A program made the translations under genes and the position numbers. The notes beneath the pieces were generated by a model, which saw nothing but the letters and a program-made list of their open reading frames with translations, ran no database searches and was not told where the DNA came from. Source: VXPQ01 sp965117025 (lineage in GTDB: Bacteria > Bacteroidota > Rhodothermia > Rhodothermales > VXPQ01). Taken from it: a DNA stretch of 64,000 nt. This document shows, one piece after another, positions 1 through 9,600 of the stretch (within the stretch, counting starts at the first letter, position 1; every line of letters begins with the position of its first letter). The stretch is from assembly GCA_965117025.1 (NCBI GenBank), contig OZ220746.1, positions 1,488,001 through 1,552,000 of the forward strand. The letters run 5' to 3'.

Positions 1-433
1 TCCATCCCAGTTCGACCCCATCGCCCAACGTGAACTGCTGCGTCACGATAAAAGTGTTCTCCACATAACTCGAGCGATGACGGGTTATAATGCCGACATG
101 CCCTTCCATCTCTACTTCTTCGAGGGTCAATATATCATACCCCACATCATTAAATGGCCAGGGCTGGCGCACCGATACGAACGCCAGCGGGTCATTGCCC
201 GCCATCAGGTCTATGCCGCTTCCTTTGTCGATCAGTTCAGCCAGGCGCACTCCGCGATCAAGGGCAAGCACGTAGCGCACATGGTCATTCTCCATGACCA
301 CATGCCGGGGATTTTCGCGATTCGGAAGGTATTCTATTTCGGCATCCGCAAACGTTGCGGTCGGAATGCTCATGGAAAGCAGTAGTATGCCGGACAGCAC
401 GGAGAAGCTCTTTTGAAGTATTCCGGTATTCAT
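1..433 (-). CDS. secreted protein of unknown function (3' end cut by window edge)
   Basis: An open frame runs from an ATG at 433 down through base 1 without a stop, so 144 residues of the N-terminus are visible. It begins with a clear signal peptide (hydrophobic stretch of about residues 10-25 ending near TATFA). The following part, with phrases such as VVMENDHVRYVLALDRG and AELIDKGSGIDLM, resembles the start of beta-sandwich carbohydrate-active proteins (galactose-mutarotase-like folds), but this is only a resemblance. It lies 54 bp downstream of the SUMF1 gene on the same strand and ends the visible sugar locus, which fits a periplasmic or exported glycan-acting protein. Function is not established. 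Confidence 0.6.
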   Translation of the reverse strand, partial: MNTGILQKSFSVLSGILLLSMSIPTATFADAEIEYLPNRENPRHVVMENDHVRYVLALDRGVRLAELIDKGSGIDLMAGNDPLAFVSVRQPWPFNDVGYDILTLEEVEMEGHVGIITRHRSSYVENTFIVTQQFTLGDGVELGW

Positions 434-487
434 GACAGGCTTGGACAGTGCAGTGTTGACAGAAGAATATGAAAGGGGGGCATCGGA

Positions 488-1330
488 TCAGGAGACATCC
501 GTCACACACCGGAAACCGATCGTGGGCGTCCGGTTGAGCGCTGGCGTCATGTGCCAGAATTTTGTGCGCTGGTAAACAGCTACGGGGCCTCCCTGCATAT
601 ACCAGAGACTTCCCTTCGCATGAAAGTAGCTGCCCCCGCGCAACCACGAATATTCGTGGTACCCATCCGTCTGCCAGGAATCGGTCCATTCCCATACGTT
701 ACCGGCCATATCCAGTACGCCGTACGGACTTGCGCCATCCGGAAAACTACCGACCGGGAGCGTCCCCTCGGAATCGGTATTCGCTTTCTGCGGATCGAAC
801 ACTCCCCCCCAGGGCCATGTCCGTCCGTCCATTCCCTGGGCAGCCTTCTGCCACTCCGCCTCCGTCGGCAATCGTTTGCCCGCCCATTCGGCATAGGCCC
901 GGGCATCCTCCAGAGACACCCAGACCACCGGATGATCGGCCAGACCGGACGGGTAGGACCCGTCCGTCCAATGCTTCAGGAAGTTTTCAGGCCAGACAGG
1001 CTGGTAGCCGGTGGCATCCAGAAATGCCTTGTAATCACGGTTTGTGACTTCCGTCCGGTCGATATAGTACGCCGGAAGATGCAGCGTGCTCGTGCTGCGA
1101 TACCGGTATCCAAGTGCATCCACAATGAGCGTATCGTTTGTCAACCCTTCACGCCACCGGTATTCGACCTGCATATGAAAAACGCCTTCCGGAATCTCCA
1201 CCATACCTTCAGGCGGCAGAGAAAGCTCTTGTACGGCGCCGGTATCCCGGTGCGTCGCAGTGAAAACACCCGCCGCCAGACAACAGAACGCGGCCACGGG
1301 CAGAAAAAACCTTGCTGTATAACGCATCAT
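488..1330 (-). CDS. SUMF1/formylglycine-generating-enzyme-like domain protein, exported
   Basis: 280 aa. A hydrophobic N-terminal segment (about residues 8-25) suggests export; there is a CC pair in it but no canonical lipobox. The rest is an FGE-sulfatase (SUMF1) domain: an EVTNRDYKAFL motif, KRLPTEAEWQKAA, GNVWEWTDSW, LRGGSYFH and the terminal GFRCV are all present. The paired active-site cysteines of true formylglycine-generating enzymes, which sit between the LRGGS and GFRC motifs, are missing here, so it is unlikely to modify sulfatases. SUMF1 folds without these cysteines occur in T9SS GldJ/GldK lipoproteins and in many binding proteins. It follows the RhaT-like gene by 25 bp and is probably co-transcribed with it. 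Confidence 0.85.
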   Translation of the reverse strand: MMRYTARFFLPVAAFCCLAAGVFTATHRDTGAVQELSLPPEGMVEIPEGVFHMQVEYRWREGLTNDTLIVDALGYRYRSTSTLHLPAYYIDRTEVTNRDYKAFLDATGYQPVWPENFLKHWTDGSYPSGLADHPVVWVSLEDARAYAEWAGKRLPTEAEWQKAAQGMDGRTWPWGGVFDPQKANTDSEGTLPVGSFPDGASPYGVLDMAGNVWEWTDSWQTDGYHEYSWLRGGSYFHAKGSLWYMQGGPVAVYQRTKFWHMTPALNRTPTIGFRCVTDVS

Positions 1331-1355
1331 GATCTCGTGAAAGCTGACCCAGAGA

Positions 1356-2369
1356 CTATAGAACCTGGCTTATGGCTATGACAACGACGGCTATCGTCAT
1401 CACAATCAGGCTGCGGTTGAGCAACGCGCGGGGACGGGCCGAGGCCTCTTTCCATTCTCCTCGCCAGAGTCCCCACAAATTGCCCACGATAATGGACAAG
1501 GCAATAAAAATGGGCCATCCGAGAATTGGCCCCCATGTCCCAAGATTCGCCGCGCCCATGCCGTATGCGTAAAAACTGCCGATCCACATGGCGCCCATAG
1601 CCGCCCCCAGCAGAATATTCCGACTGGCTCCAGGACCTGCGAACGCACCGATGGAGCCCTTTCGAATCATCAGAAACAGACACCAGGCAGCGTTCACAAG
1701 AAACCCGAGCGCGAAAAAAAGGCCCCAAACGGCATTGCCGGCAAACACCGGCGATACGCCGGCGGCAATGGCTTCCTCAACGATACGAGAGCCAAAGGTA
1801 ATGCCCACATTCGGAAGGCTGGACAAAAGACCTGCAGCTATCGCAATCATGATCGCCCCCCTGAAAGCACGGCGCCCTGAAGACACTTCCGGCGTGTTTT
1901 CGGAGGTCCTCTTCGCCCCGGCCCGCGCCGAAAGCACGATCCCGACCATTACCAGGGCCGTTCCCGACAAAAGAATCAGGCCTTGCAATTCCAACACTTC
2001 CCCGGGATAAAAAACAAGCAATGGAATAAGCGCCCCCATGCTGGCGATAAGCCCCATGATGACCGGGTAGCCAAGCGCCATGCCCAACCGGTCCATGCCC
2101 ACGCCGAAAAGAACCGCCCCGATGCCCCATCCCGCACCGAATATGCCCAGTACCATGAGATCGCGTACCGGAACGGCGGAATAAATGGCGGGAAGATCTC
2201 CCAGAGAAACCAGGGCCAGTATCCCATTGAACAACAACATCCCGAAAAACGAGAACGTAGCCCAGGTATGCTCCCACTCCCAGTGTCGTGTCAGGGTCAT
2301 CGGGAGCACGAACGTACCCTGCAATACGCCGGCGACTAAAACAAGCAAAAATCCTGATACGAGATCCAT
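1356..2369 (-). CDS. RhaT-family sugar/proton symporter-like membrane protein
   Basis: 337 aa with about ten hydrophobic segments along the whole length. The N-terminus (GFLLVLVAGVLQGTFVLPM) and the WAT-FSFFGMLLFN region resemble L-rhamnose/proton symporter RhaT of the drug/metabolite transporter superfamily, and the length matches RhaT (about 340 aa). It should sit in the inner membrane and import a monosaccharide. It is 27 bp downstream of a PfkB-type sugar kinase gene on the same strand, a transporter-kinase arrangement typical of a sugar catabolic operon. The substrate cannot be told from sequence; no rhamnose isomerase or rhamnulokinase gene is in view, so L-rhamnose is not assured. Confidence 0.8.
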   Translation of the reverse strand: MDLVSGFLLVLVAGVLQGTFVLPMTLTRHWEWEHTWATFSFFGMLLFNGILALVSLGDLPAIYSAVPVRDLMVLGIFGAGWGIGAVLFGVGMDRLGMALGYPVIMGLIASMGALIPLLVFYPGEVLELQGLILLSGTALVMVGIVLSARAGAKRTSENTPEVSSGRRAFRGAIMIAIAAGLLSSLPNVGITFGSRIVEEAIAAGVSPVFAGNAVWGLFFALGFLVNAAWCLFLMIRKGSIGAFAGPGASRNILLGAAMGAMWIGSFYAYGMGAANLGTWGPILGWPIFIALSIIVGNLWGLWRGEWKEASARPRALLNRSLIVMTIAVVVIAISQVL

Positions 2370-2396
2370 GCCAAAGACGGATTTGAAGCAGAGTGT

Positions 2397-3329
2397 TTAT
2401 GCAATGGAGGATAACACTTCCGGAAATCGACGGGATACTGCATCGCGATGCGGATACGACAGAACCGTTTCGCGGGCCTCGGTCGAAAGTGACGCGGTCG
2501 TTACGCCCAATGAGATAGCCTCGGCCATAGAGCGTTTCTCGCTCAGTCCCACCGCAAGGCCCGCATTGAACGCATCCCCGGCGCCTACGGTATCCAGCAC
2601 GTTGACGCGCAAGGCCGGGACCACGCGCGTACCTTCGGCAGAAACCCACAACACGCCCTTCTCGCCGCGCGTAAGGAGCACATGCTCCACCCCGAGTTGA
2701 TGAAGGCGAACCGCAATGTCTTCGTCCGGGGTCGGATCATCGGGCGGCAACCCAAGGCAAACCCGCGCCTCCCCTTCATTGGGAGTAAGTGCAAAAACGC
2801 ACGCCAGGTCATGGCCGCGCAAATCTTCCGCCGGGGCAGGATTCAGTATGGTGAATACACGATGGCGACGCGCGACGCGGGCAGCAGCCAATGCCGTGTC
2901 CAACGGTATTTCGAGGGGAGAAACGATCACATCGGCACGAGTGATCGGGTCGCTGTGCGAAGCTACATCATCGGGCGAGAAATCCCCGTTGGCTCCCCGA
3001 TCCGTGACGATTATATTCCGCCCGTCGGTGCAGGATATGATGAATCCGACTGCAGTGGGCGTGACCTCGGCGTACAACACATCCTCGTCGTGCACGCCCT
3101 CTTCTCGCAACAACTCCAGAAAAGCCTCCCCGTAACGATCCCGGCCTATTTTTCCAAAGAAACGCACATCCGCACCAAGCCGGGCGGAAGCTACCGCCAT
3201 ATTGGACCCTTTCCCACCGTGCGTTTCATGGTAGTTCCATCCAATCACCGTTTCCTCGGCGACGGGAAGTCGATCCGTGTCCACCACAAGAGCGACTACA
3301 TAGCTCCCTACAATCGTTACGGCTCCCAT
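2397..3329 (-). CDS. PfkB-family (ribokinase-like) sugar kinase
   Basis: 310 aa, the usual length for ribokinases. It has the glycine-rich GGKGSN motif (about residue 38) and the C-terminal DTVGAGDAFNAG signature carrying the catalytic Asp and the anion hole, so it should be an active ATP-dependent sugar or nucleoside kinase in the cytoplasm. In E. coli RbsK the N-terminal GSINAD motif supplies Asn14 and Asp16 that hold ribose; here the corresponding stretch reads GSYVVA, so both residues are absent. The substrate is therefore probably not ribose. It lies directly upstream of the RhaT-like transporter (27 bp). Confidence 0.88.
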   Translation of the reverse strand: MGAVTIVGSYVVALVVDTDRLPVAEETVIGWNYHETHGGKGSNMAVASARLGADVRFFGKIGRDRYGEAFLELLREEGVHDEDVLYAEVTPTAVGFIISCTDGRNIIVTDRGANGDFSPDDVASHSDPITRADVIVSPLEIPLDTALAAARVARRHRVFTILNPAPAEDLRGHDLACVFALTPNEGEARVCLGLPPDDPTPDEDIAVRLHQLGVEHVLLTRGEKGVLWVSAEGTRVVPALRVNVLDTVGAGDAFNAGLAVGLSEKRSMAEAISLGVTTASLSTEARETVLSYPHRDAVSRRFPEVLSSIA

Positions 3330-3397
3330 TTGCTTAACAAGCGCATCAGGTACGCCGGCGCAGGGAGGCCGTCAAGACCCGCCGGGCCGGACCAGGG

Positions 3398-4435
3398 TCA
3401 GATGCCAATGCCCAGCGTCAGAATATGCGTGTACGAGAGCCGACCGTAATCCACGTATGCATAATCGAATCGGCCATTGAAACCGATCGTCGAGAAATTC
3501 ACACCGGCGCCGGCCGTGAGGCCCTGCTCGTCATAGTTCATACGATATCCGCCACGCGCTGCGAACATACCGAGCACTTCATATTCAACCGCCGCGTGAA
3601 CCCGCTCAGGACCGTCATTGGGATGAACTCCCTCAAGATAGCCGGTAAGCCGGGATTGGCCGGGAGTACCCTCGCCGTCCAGAAAATCGTACGCCACACT
3701 GAAGCGGAAGTCAATCGGCATACGTACGCTCTGCGGAATCCCGAACACCTCGGTAAACCCTACGTATTCGGCGTCGGGACCGATGTTCTTCGCCACAAGC
3801 GCAAGACGCAGACTGCGGAACCCGGTCTCGAAATACACCCCGAAATCAATGCTGAGGTTGTTCACCTCCGTCTCCGCCAATTTCTCCCGGATGTAACTGA
3901 CGTTTCCACCCACGGCGAGCCGGTCCGTGATAGATCGGGCGTAGGTAACGCCCACCAGCAGGTTGCCTGCAGTAAACGTACCCAGATCCGGGCTCCGGCT
4001 GGTCGTGTTCGCCACGTCATCCAGCACGTTTTCCGTGCGCACCATCTCCCCGGCATCCAGAGATGCTACCCGTACACCGACTACGCCCCATAATCCCAGG
4101 TTCTTCGCAACAACCCCCGTGTTGTACTGAATATCGGCAATGTAGCTGATATGGCTGACCGCAAGATCGAGGTTGTCGATCGCGACCAGGTTGGCGGGAT
4201 TACTGAACGCCGCCGCTGCATCGCCGCTTGCCATATGTACCCCGGCCATGGCGGCATTCCGGGCCGTCGTAGGAAGATGCAGAAACTGGAAGCCCGTCTG
4301 CGCCGTGCGCTGAAACGCAGGCGGATCGATGCCTGCCGCAGTACGCACGTTCTGTGCCCGTATCGGTGACACATAAAGCATGCACAGCACCATGAGCAAC
4401 AAGGGAAGGACTTTCCGTACAGGAATCGATTTCAT
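3398..4435 (-). CDS. PorV/PorQ-type outer-membrane beta-barrel protein
   Basis: 345 aa with a signal peptide (residues 1-27, ending IRAQ). The mature start, with QTGFQFLHLPTTARNAAMAGVHMASGDAAAAFSNPA, is the typical N-terminal signature of the PorV/PorQ (UPF0164-related) family, followed by alternating amphipathic strands and a terminal aromatic-poor strand LTLGIGI. PorV is the shuttle protein of type IX secretion that hands cargo to the sortase; family members beside cargo genes are common in this phylum. It sits 45 bp downstream of a cargo-like gene carrying a T9SS-type C-terminal module. Whether this is the main PorV or a locus-specific paralogue is not resolved. Confidence 0.8.
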   Translation of the reverse strand: MKSIPVRKVLPLLLMVLCMLYVSPIRAQNVRTAAGIDPPAFQRTAQTGFQFLHLPTTARNAAMAGVHMASGDAAAAFSNPANLVAIDNLDLAVSHISYIADIQYNTGVVAKNLGLWGVVGVRVASLDAGEMVRTENVLDDVANTTSRSPDLGTFTAGNLLVGVTYARSITDRLAVGGNVSYIREKLAETEVNNLSIDFGVYFETGFRSLRLALVAKNIGPDAEYVGFTEVFGIPQSVRMPIDFRFSVAYDFLDGEGTPGQSRLTGYLEGVHPNDGPERVHAAVEYEVLGMFAARGGYRMNYDEQGLTAGAGVNFSTIGFNGRFDYAYVDYGRLSYTHILTLGIGI

Positions 4436-4480
4436 GATATCATCCTCGGGTAAAAAGGGTGTTGCGCAAACGCGCTGCGG

Positions 4481-6514
4481 TTACTTGACGATGACAAATT
4501 TGCCCACTTTGCTTTCGCCCTCATGACCTGGAACATGCGACTCCACATGGAACAGGTATATACCCGGGGCCACGCGTTGCAAATACTCGTTCACCTGGTA
4601 GTCTGCCGTCGCCCGTGAGCCCCAGGGCTCGTCGCCGCTACCGTCCGTGTGATCGATTACGCGAACCAGTTCCCCGGCAAGGGTATAGATACGAATGGTG
4701 CATTGCGCCGGAATATTCACGAATTCAATGCGGTAGCGCTCCCCTTCGCCAAGAAGCTGACTGTGCTGGAAGAAGGGGTTCGGGTAGACCCGAATATCAT
4801 CGAGGTTATTGCTCGGGTTCGCTTGAGGATATACCGGATCCACATTGACATTGACCTGCCCGCTCTCGAGGGAGGGCAGACTGGTTATGCTCATATCTCC
4901 CGGCCACGGACTATTGTGTCCCGTGTCGTAGCTCGTAACGGTGTAGTAGACGCCAACCCCCAACTCCAGTCCGCTGTCGTTGAAGGTAACCATCCCGTTC
5001 TCCATTTCCGCTGCATTGACAGGAATGTCCGCTACCATCGTCCAGGGACCGATGTTACGATGCGTCGAGCGGTACACCCGGTAGCCCGCCACATCGTTGA
5101 CATTGTAATCCGGGTCCCGGTACGAATCGGGGATGGCGGGCCACTGCACCTTGATACCCAGAGGGATGGGCGTCAGGGTCAGCGAATTGTTTCCGTTCGT
5201 CGGCGTGGGAGGAGGATCCGGCGCTTCGTAACCTCGGTCGTACAACTGCTGCGCTGCATCCACATGCTCCCACAGTCTGACACCCCCCTCAGGCAAACGC
5301 GCTTCGTTTTCGGGGCCTCCCGCCGCAACATACTCCATATCCATCATGCCCGCCGCTACGACGAGCACAAACTTCAGCGACTGCCCCGGCGCCATCTCGT
5401 AAGGACCCGTCTCATAGATATAATCTATGTGATACTCGAACCGCCCCCGGGGACGCGTCGTCAGCCCAAGCCGCGCCGCCTCGGCAGCAAGAGACTGTCC
5501 GTCCTCCGTTTCAGGCGGCAAGGGCTGATCATACGTAAGCGACTGGTAGATGTAGGCATCCGGGTCGAAGTCCACTTCCGGGTTGTCGTTCAGCGGATCG
5601 TCCTGAATACGATTCGAATGCTGGTTCAGGTTGCTCTTGTCCACGATGTTCATGTGATCGCGCTCGGACGGATCGGATTTTTCCGGTTTGTCCAGCCAGT
5701 AGTACGTGAAGTACTGCGGCGCAAGAAACTCGTGGTTGATGGCGCTGGGCGCACCGAGATCGGCGGGCTCGCCAAGATCGCTCCTGGTTAGCCCGAATTG
5801 CCGGGGCGGAGCGGGGTTGGCGGTGTTGCCATCCCGCTCTATACCGTCCCGGAAGTAGAACGCCTCGTGTTCGATATCCCATTCGAACACATCATCGTCG
5901 CTCCTGCCGAGAATAGGCAGCGCGATATTCATGGCGCCCGTCGGGGCAAACCGGAAGTTCGTAATGGTATTGCTGCCCTCGTTCGTAAACGTGTATTCCT
6001 GGATGATGAAGTCGTCGTAGTCCGGATAACTCCAGGCAAGGGCGCGAAAATCAACCCGGACGTCGTACTCGATGATGCGATGCGCGCCGGTCAGAATTTC
6101 TTCCGCCTTCAACGACGGATCCGCCATGTTGTAATTCCGGATGAGTTGGGTGCCTTCGACCGGAGATATGTAGTTCGGGTTATGATCATACGCCAGAAGG
6201 ACGCGGAACGGATAGCCAATGCCGCCAATGTCCGCCCACGCCATGTAACCAGACCACAGAAGCCATCCGGCATGATCGTTCACGTTGCTGCCCAACGCAT
6301 GACCCGGATAATCGTACTTGTAGTACTCCTGGCCGCCCAGTGTCGGCTGCCCCACACCGCCCGAGTTCCATAACCGGGCCCACATCCTGGCGCGGGTCAG
6401 ATCCTTGAAATCGAATACTTGGGCAGAGACAGGAATAGCCATCGCTCCAAGCAACAGGGTGCAAACCATTGCGGCGGTGCCGAAAGGTCGCAGTACGGCG
6501 TGTAATGCTTTCAT
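4481..6514 (-). CDS. large secreted protein with T9SS type A-like C-terminal sorting module
   Basis: 677 aa. A signal peptide ends near residue 32 (PVSAQ). The middle has no enzyme signature that I recognise; a region of about residues 440-560 reads like a fibronectin type III module (VQWPAIPDSYRD, GYRVYRSTHRN, YYTVTSYD). The last 100 residues hold the pattern of type IX secretion C-terminal domains: VYPNPF, then TIRIYTLAGELVRVIDH, then GIYLFHVES and KVGKFVIVK. It is therefore expected to cross the outer membrane by T9SS and be surface-anchored or released. It is encoded between a TonB receptor and a PorV-like protein, which suggests a surface partner of that uptake system. Confidence 0.8.
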   Translation of the reverse strand: MKALHAVLRPFGTAAMVCTLLLGAMAIPVSAQVFDFKDLTRARMWARLWNSGGVGQPTLGGQEYYKYDYPGHALGSNVNDHAGWLLWSGYMAWADIGGIGYPFRVLLAYDHNPNYISPVEGTQLIRNYNMADPSLKAEEILTGAHRIIEYDVRVDFRALAWSYPDYDDFIIQEYTFTNEGSNTITNFRFAPTGAMNIALPILGRSDDDVFEWDIEHEAFYFRDGIERDGNTANPAPPRQFGLTRSDLGEPADLGAPSAINHEFLAPQYFTYYWLDKPEKSDPSERDHMNIVDKSNLNQHSNRIQDDPLNDNPEVDFDPDAYIYQSLTYDQPLPPETEDGQSLAAEAARLGLTTRPRGRFEYHIDYIYETGPYEMAPGQSLKFVLVVAAGMMDMEYVAAGGPENEARLPEGGVRLWEHVDAAQQLYDRGYEAPDPPPTPTNGNNSLTLTPIPLGIKVQWPAIPDSYRDPDYNVNDVAGYRVYRSTHRNIGPWTMVADIPVNAAEMENGMVTFNDSGLELGVGVYYTVTSYDTGHNSPWPGDMSITSLPSLESGQVNVNVDPVYPQANPSNNLDDIRVYPNPFFQHSQLLGEGERYRIEFVNIPAQCTIRIYTLAGELVRVIDHTDGSGDEPWGSRATADYQVNEYLQRVAPGIYLFHVESHVPGHEGESKVGKFVIVK

Positions 6515-6602
6515 AACGGGATTTACGGTTTGCAGGGGTTGCTAATACGTTTACGGGCGATTGCATAGCGGGACGGCGCTCCGCCCCGCTATGCAGCACG
6601 GT

Positions 6603-9600
6603 TTAAAACTTCAGGCCGAGCGTGAAGTAAATCATGCGACGCGGATTGCTGACGGGATTGTAGAACGACCAGAGATTGTCCTCTCCCGATTTCGAGATTT
6701 TGGGAACTTCTCCGTCCTCCTCCCATCGCTTCAGATCGTCACCGCCCAGCAATAACCTGTCCTTGTAGTTGAAGAGGTTGAACACCTCCACGCCAATCAC
6801 CGGGCGGAAATTCCCCACGGCAACCTGTTTGTTGAACGTCAGGTCGGTGCGGTGGTGGGGGAACCAGCGCCTGTTGTTCGGCCTCTGGAGACCCTGGAAA
6901 TCCGCCGGGTAGTACGTATACTGGGGACCGGCAAAGTATTCGTGGTACACGCCTACGGTAATGTCCCCCAGGATCCCATTCAACATGCTTTGCGGCGTCA
7001 CGTAACTCACGTTGCCTTTCAGGACATAACTGGACAGCCACGTAGCCTTTAACTCGTCATACGAGTGCGGTCGATTCACCGTCGAGCCGTCTTCGCGGTA
7101 CTGCGAGTAGCCGGCTCTTCCGCCGGTCGTCGTGGAGAAATCGAACGCGGCGCGCGCCGCCCAGCGGCCGGTGAACAGCTTCTCCGCCACGATTTCAATG
7201 CCGCGAATGTCCTTGAAGGCATTGTTCGTATAGAAGATGTTGTCGTGCCCGTCGTTGGCGATGTTCCGGGTTTTCGACCAGATGCTTCCGGCAGAGTTGC
7301 CCTGCCCCCAACCTGTCGATGCAAATCCCCCTCCGTTCCGATTGTATGTCCCGTTGTATGCATAGCGGGTCAGACGACTTGCATCCTTGTAATAGGCGGC
7401 AAGGTCAAGGCGGGCGAAATCGAAGAAGTTTTGCGTAAAGCCGAGCTCGTATTGAATCGTTCGGTCATAACTCAGGCCCGGATGGCCATACCATCCCTGC
7501 CACTGGTCCATACGAACCGTAGCATACGGCGCGGCGTCATACCAACTCGTAGGAAAGCCCATGAGCGAGACCCATGAGGGGCGCTGGTTGAAGTGCCCGT
7601 AACTGAAGCGCAATTTGGAGTTTTCCGTGATGGGGAACGACAGTCCGAGCCGCGGCGCAATTGCCATCTTCCATTCGCTGGCCACCGTCTGCAGATCCTC
7701 CCAGTTATCCGGAAATGCGTCGCGGAAATCCTGCCTGAAGGCAAACCAGTCCTTTCCGGGCTGATGCGCCTGCCAGATCGGCGCAATGTTCCTCGGATGC
7801 GTACCGTCCCCGCCGTTGTGTGCCTGGAAAAGCAGAGGGTCGTAAATATTTGGCGAATACATGGTCCGCGCATTAAAGGCGTCGAAACGAACACCGATGT
7901 TCAGCACAATGCCTTCATATTCCATCTTGTCCTGCAGATAGATGGCGGCTTCCGCGGGGTTGCCATCGAACACGTTGTCGAGATGCCAGACATCCCCTGC
8001 CGGAAATTCCATGTAGTAATGCTGGTAATCGACATCATAGAGCTTGAACTCGGCGCCGGCCTTGAGTTGGTGCGACTTGTGCAACTGGCTCGTAATGTCC
8101 GCCTTGGCTGTCCAGGCCCGGCTGTCGCTGTAGTTGTTCACCTGAATCTGACGAGCCTCCAGACGGAAATTACCTGCCAGATCAAACCAGCTATCCCCCC
8201 AACGCACCGTTTCCGTGTTCGTATTCAGTTTGTCATATTCCTGCAACGACGTGGTGTAGTCCCGCAGGTAGGAAAGCGAAACCGTATAGAAGGTGCGGGG
8301 ACTCAGGGTATGATCCCACTTCAGCGTGCCGACATTGAAGTTCTTTTCCTCGGGTCCTTTAAGCCAGTACCCGCCCCACGGGGCATACGCCGATCCGACG
8401 TAGGGACTCCGTATGTCCGCATTGGGCTGCCAACGGGCCTCCTGCGAGGTAGTGGTGTTGTTCCAGTTGCTTTCGGTAACCGTACTGCTGTGGTACCACC
8501 CGTTCGTCACATTGAGGGTCAGCTTCTGCCCCGGGTTGAAATGATAGCCCAGCTTCACCTGTACGTTGTACTCCGGGTTGTAGGCGTTGGACTGGGGAAA
8601 TATGTTCACGCCCCTTTTGTACCTGCCCGAAACCAGGAACGTCAGATGATCCATGGGCGAGCCCCATATGGAACCCTCCATTTCATGCTGCATGCGTTCC
8701 GCATAGTTCGCAAGCACATCCGCCGGCGTGATCTGCTGACGATATGTGTCCAGTAATTCGTTCGCCGTAGGCACGCGCGCGCCGTCCCATCCATAAAATC
8801 GCCTGAAGTATTCGGCGTATGCATTCTGGTTGGCCTGCGTCTCCAACTGGGTCTGCCAGTAACCAAGGTCGAAGTTGGTGTATTTCCAGAGATCCTGGCT
8901 ATACATGTTATCGCCCCAGTGGTACTGTCCTGCCGGGCGGAGACGATAATTAAGCGCACCGGCGTAATGCCGGGAAAATGCGCTGGGTTCGTGGGTCACC
9001 ACGTTTACGACCCCCGACATGGCGTTCCCGTATTCCGCGTTATAGCCGCCCGTCAACACCGACACCTCCTGGATCGAGGTCGTATTAAGCCGCTGCCAGT
9101 TGTCCGAAATCAAGCCGCTGTTGAGCGAGGTTCCGTCAATCTGGTAATTGACTTCGCTTTGGACACCCCCTCGAAGGTATGCCGTGTATCCCGTATTGTA
9201 GACCCCCGTCTGCTGGGCAAGGATATCGTCTATGTTCTGGATGGGCGTACGGGCAAGCGCCTCGGCAGTCAGTCGATGGACGCTGCCGGTAACGTCACGC
9301 TCGACAAGCGGGCGTTCGGCAGTCACGATCACTTCTTCGCCTTCTATAACCTCCTCCGTCAGATCGAAGTCGACCGTAGAAGTCTGGTCCACATGCACTT
9401 CCACGTTCTGTACGATGGTCGTTGTGAACCCTATGCTGCTCGCCTGCACATCATACGCGCCAGGGGAAATATTAAGAATGAAGTAATCCCCCTCGGCATC
9501 GGTTACGCCACCTGTGGTGGTTCCGACTATGACGACATTTACGCCGGGAAGTCCTTCGCCGTTCGAGGCATCCGTTACGGTTCCGGCTATTTTACCGGTC

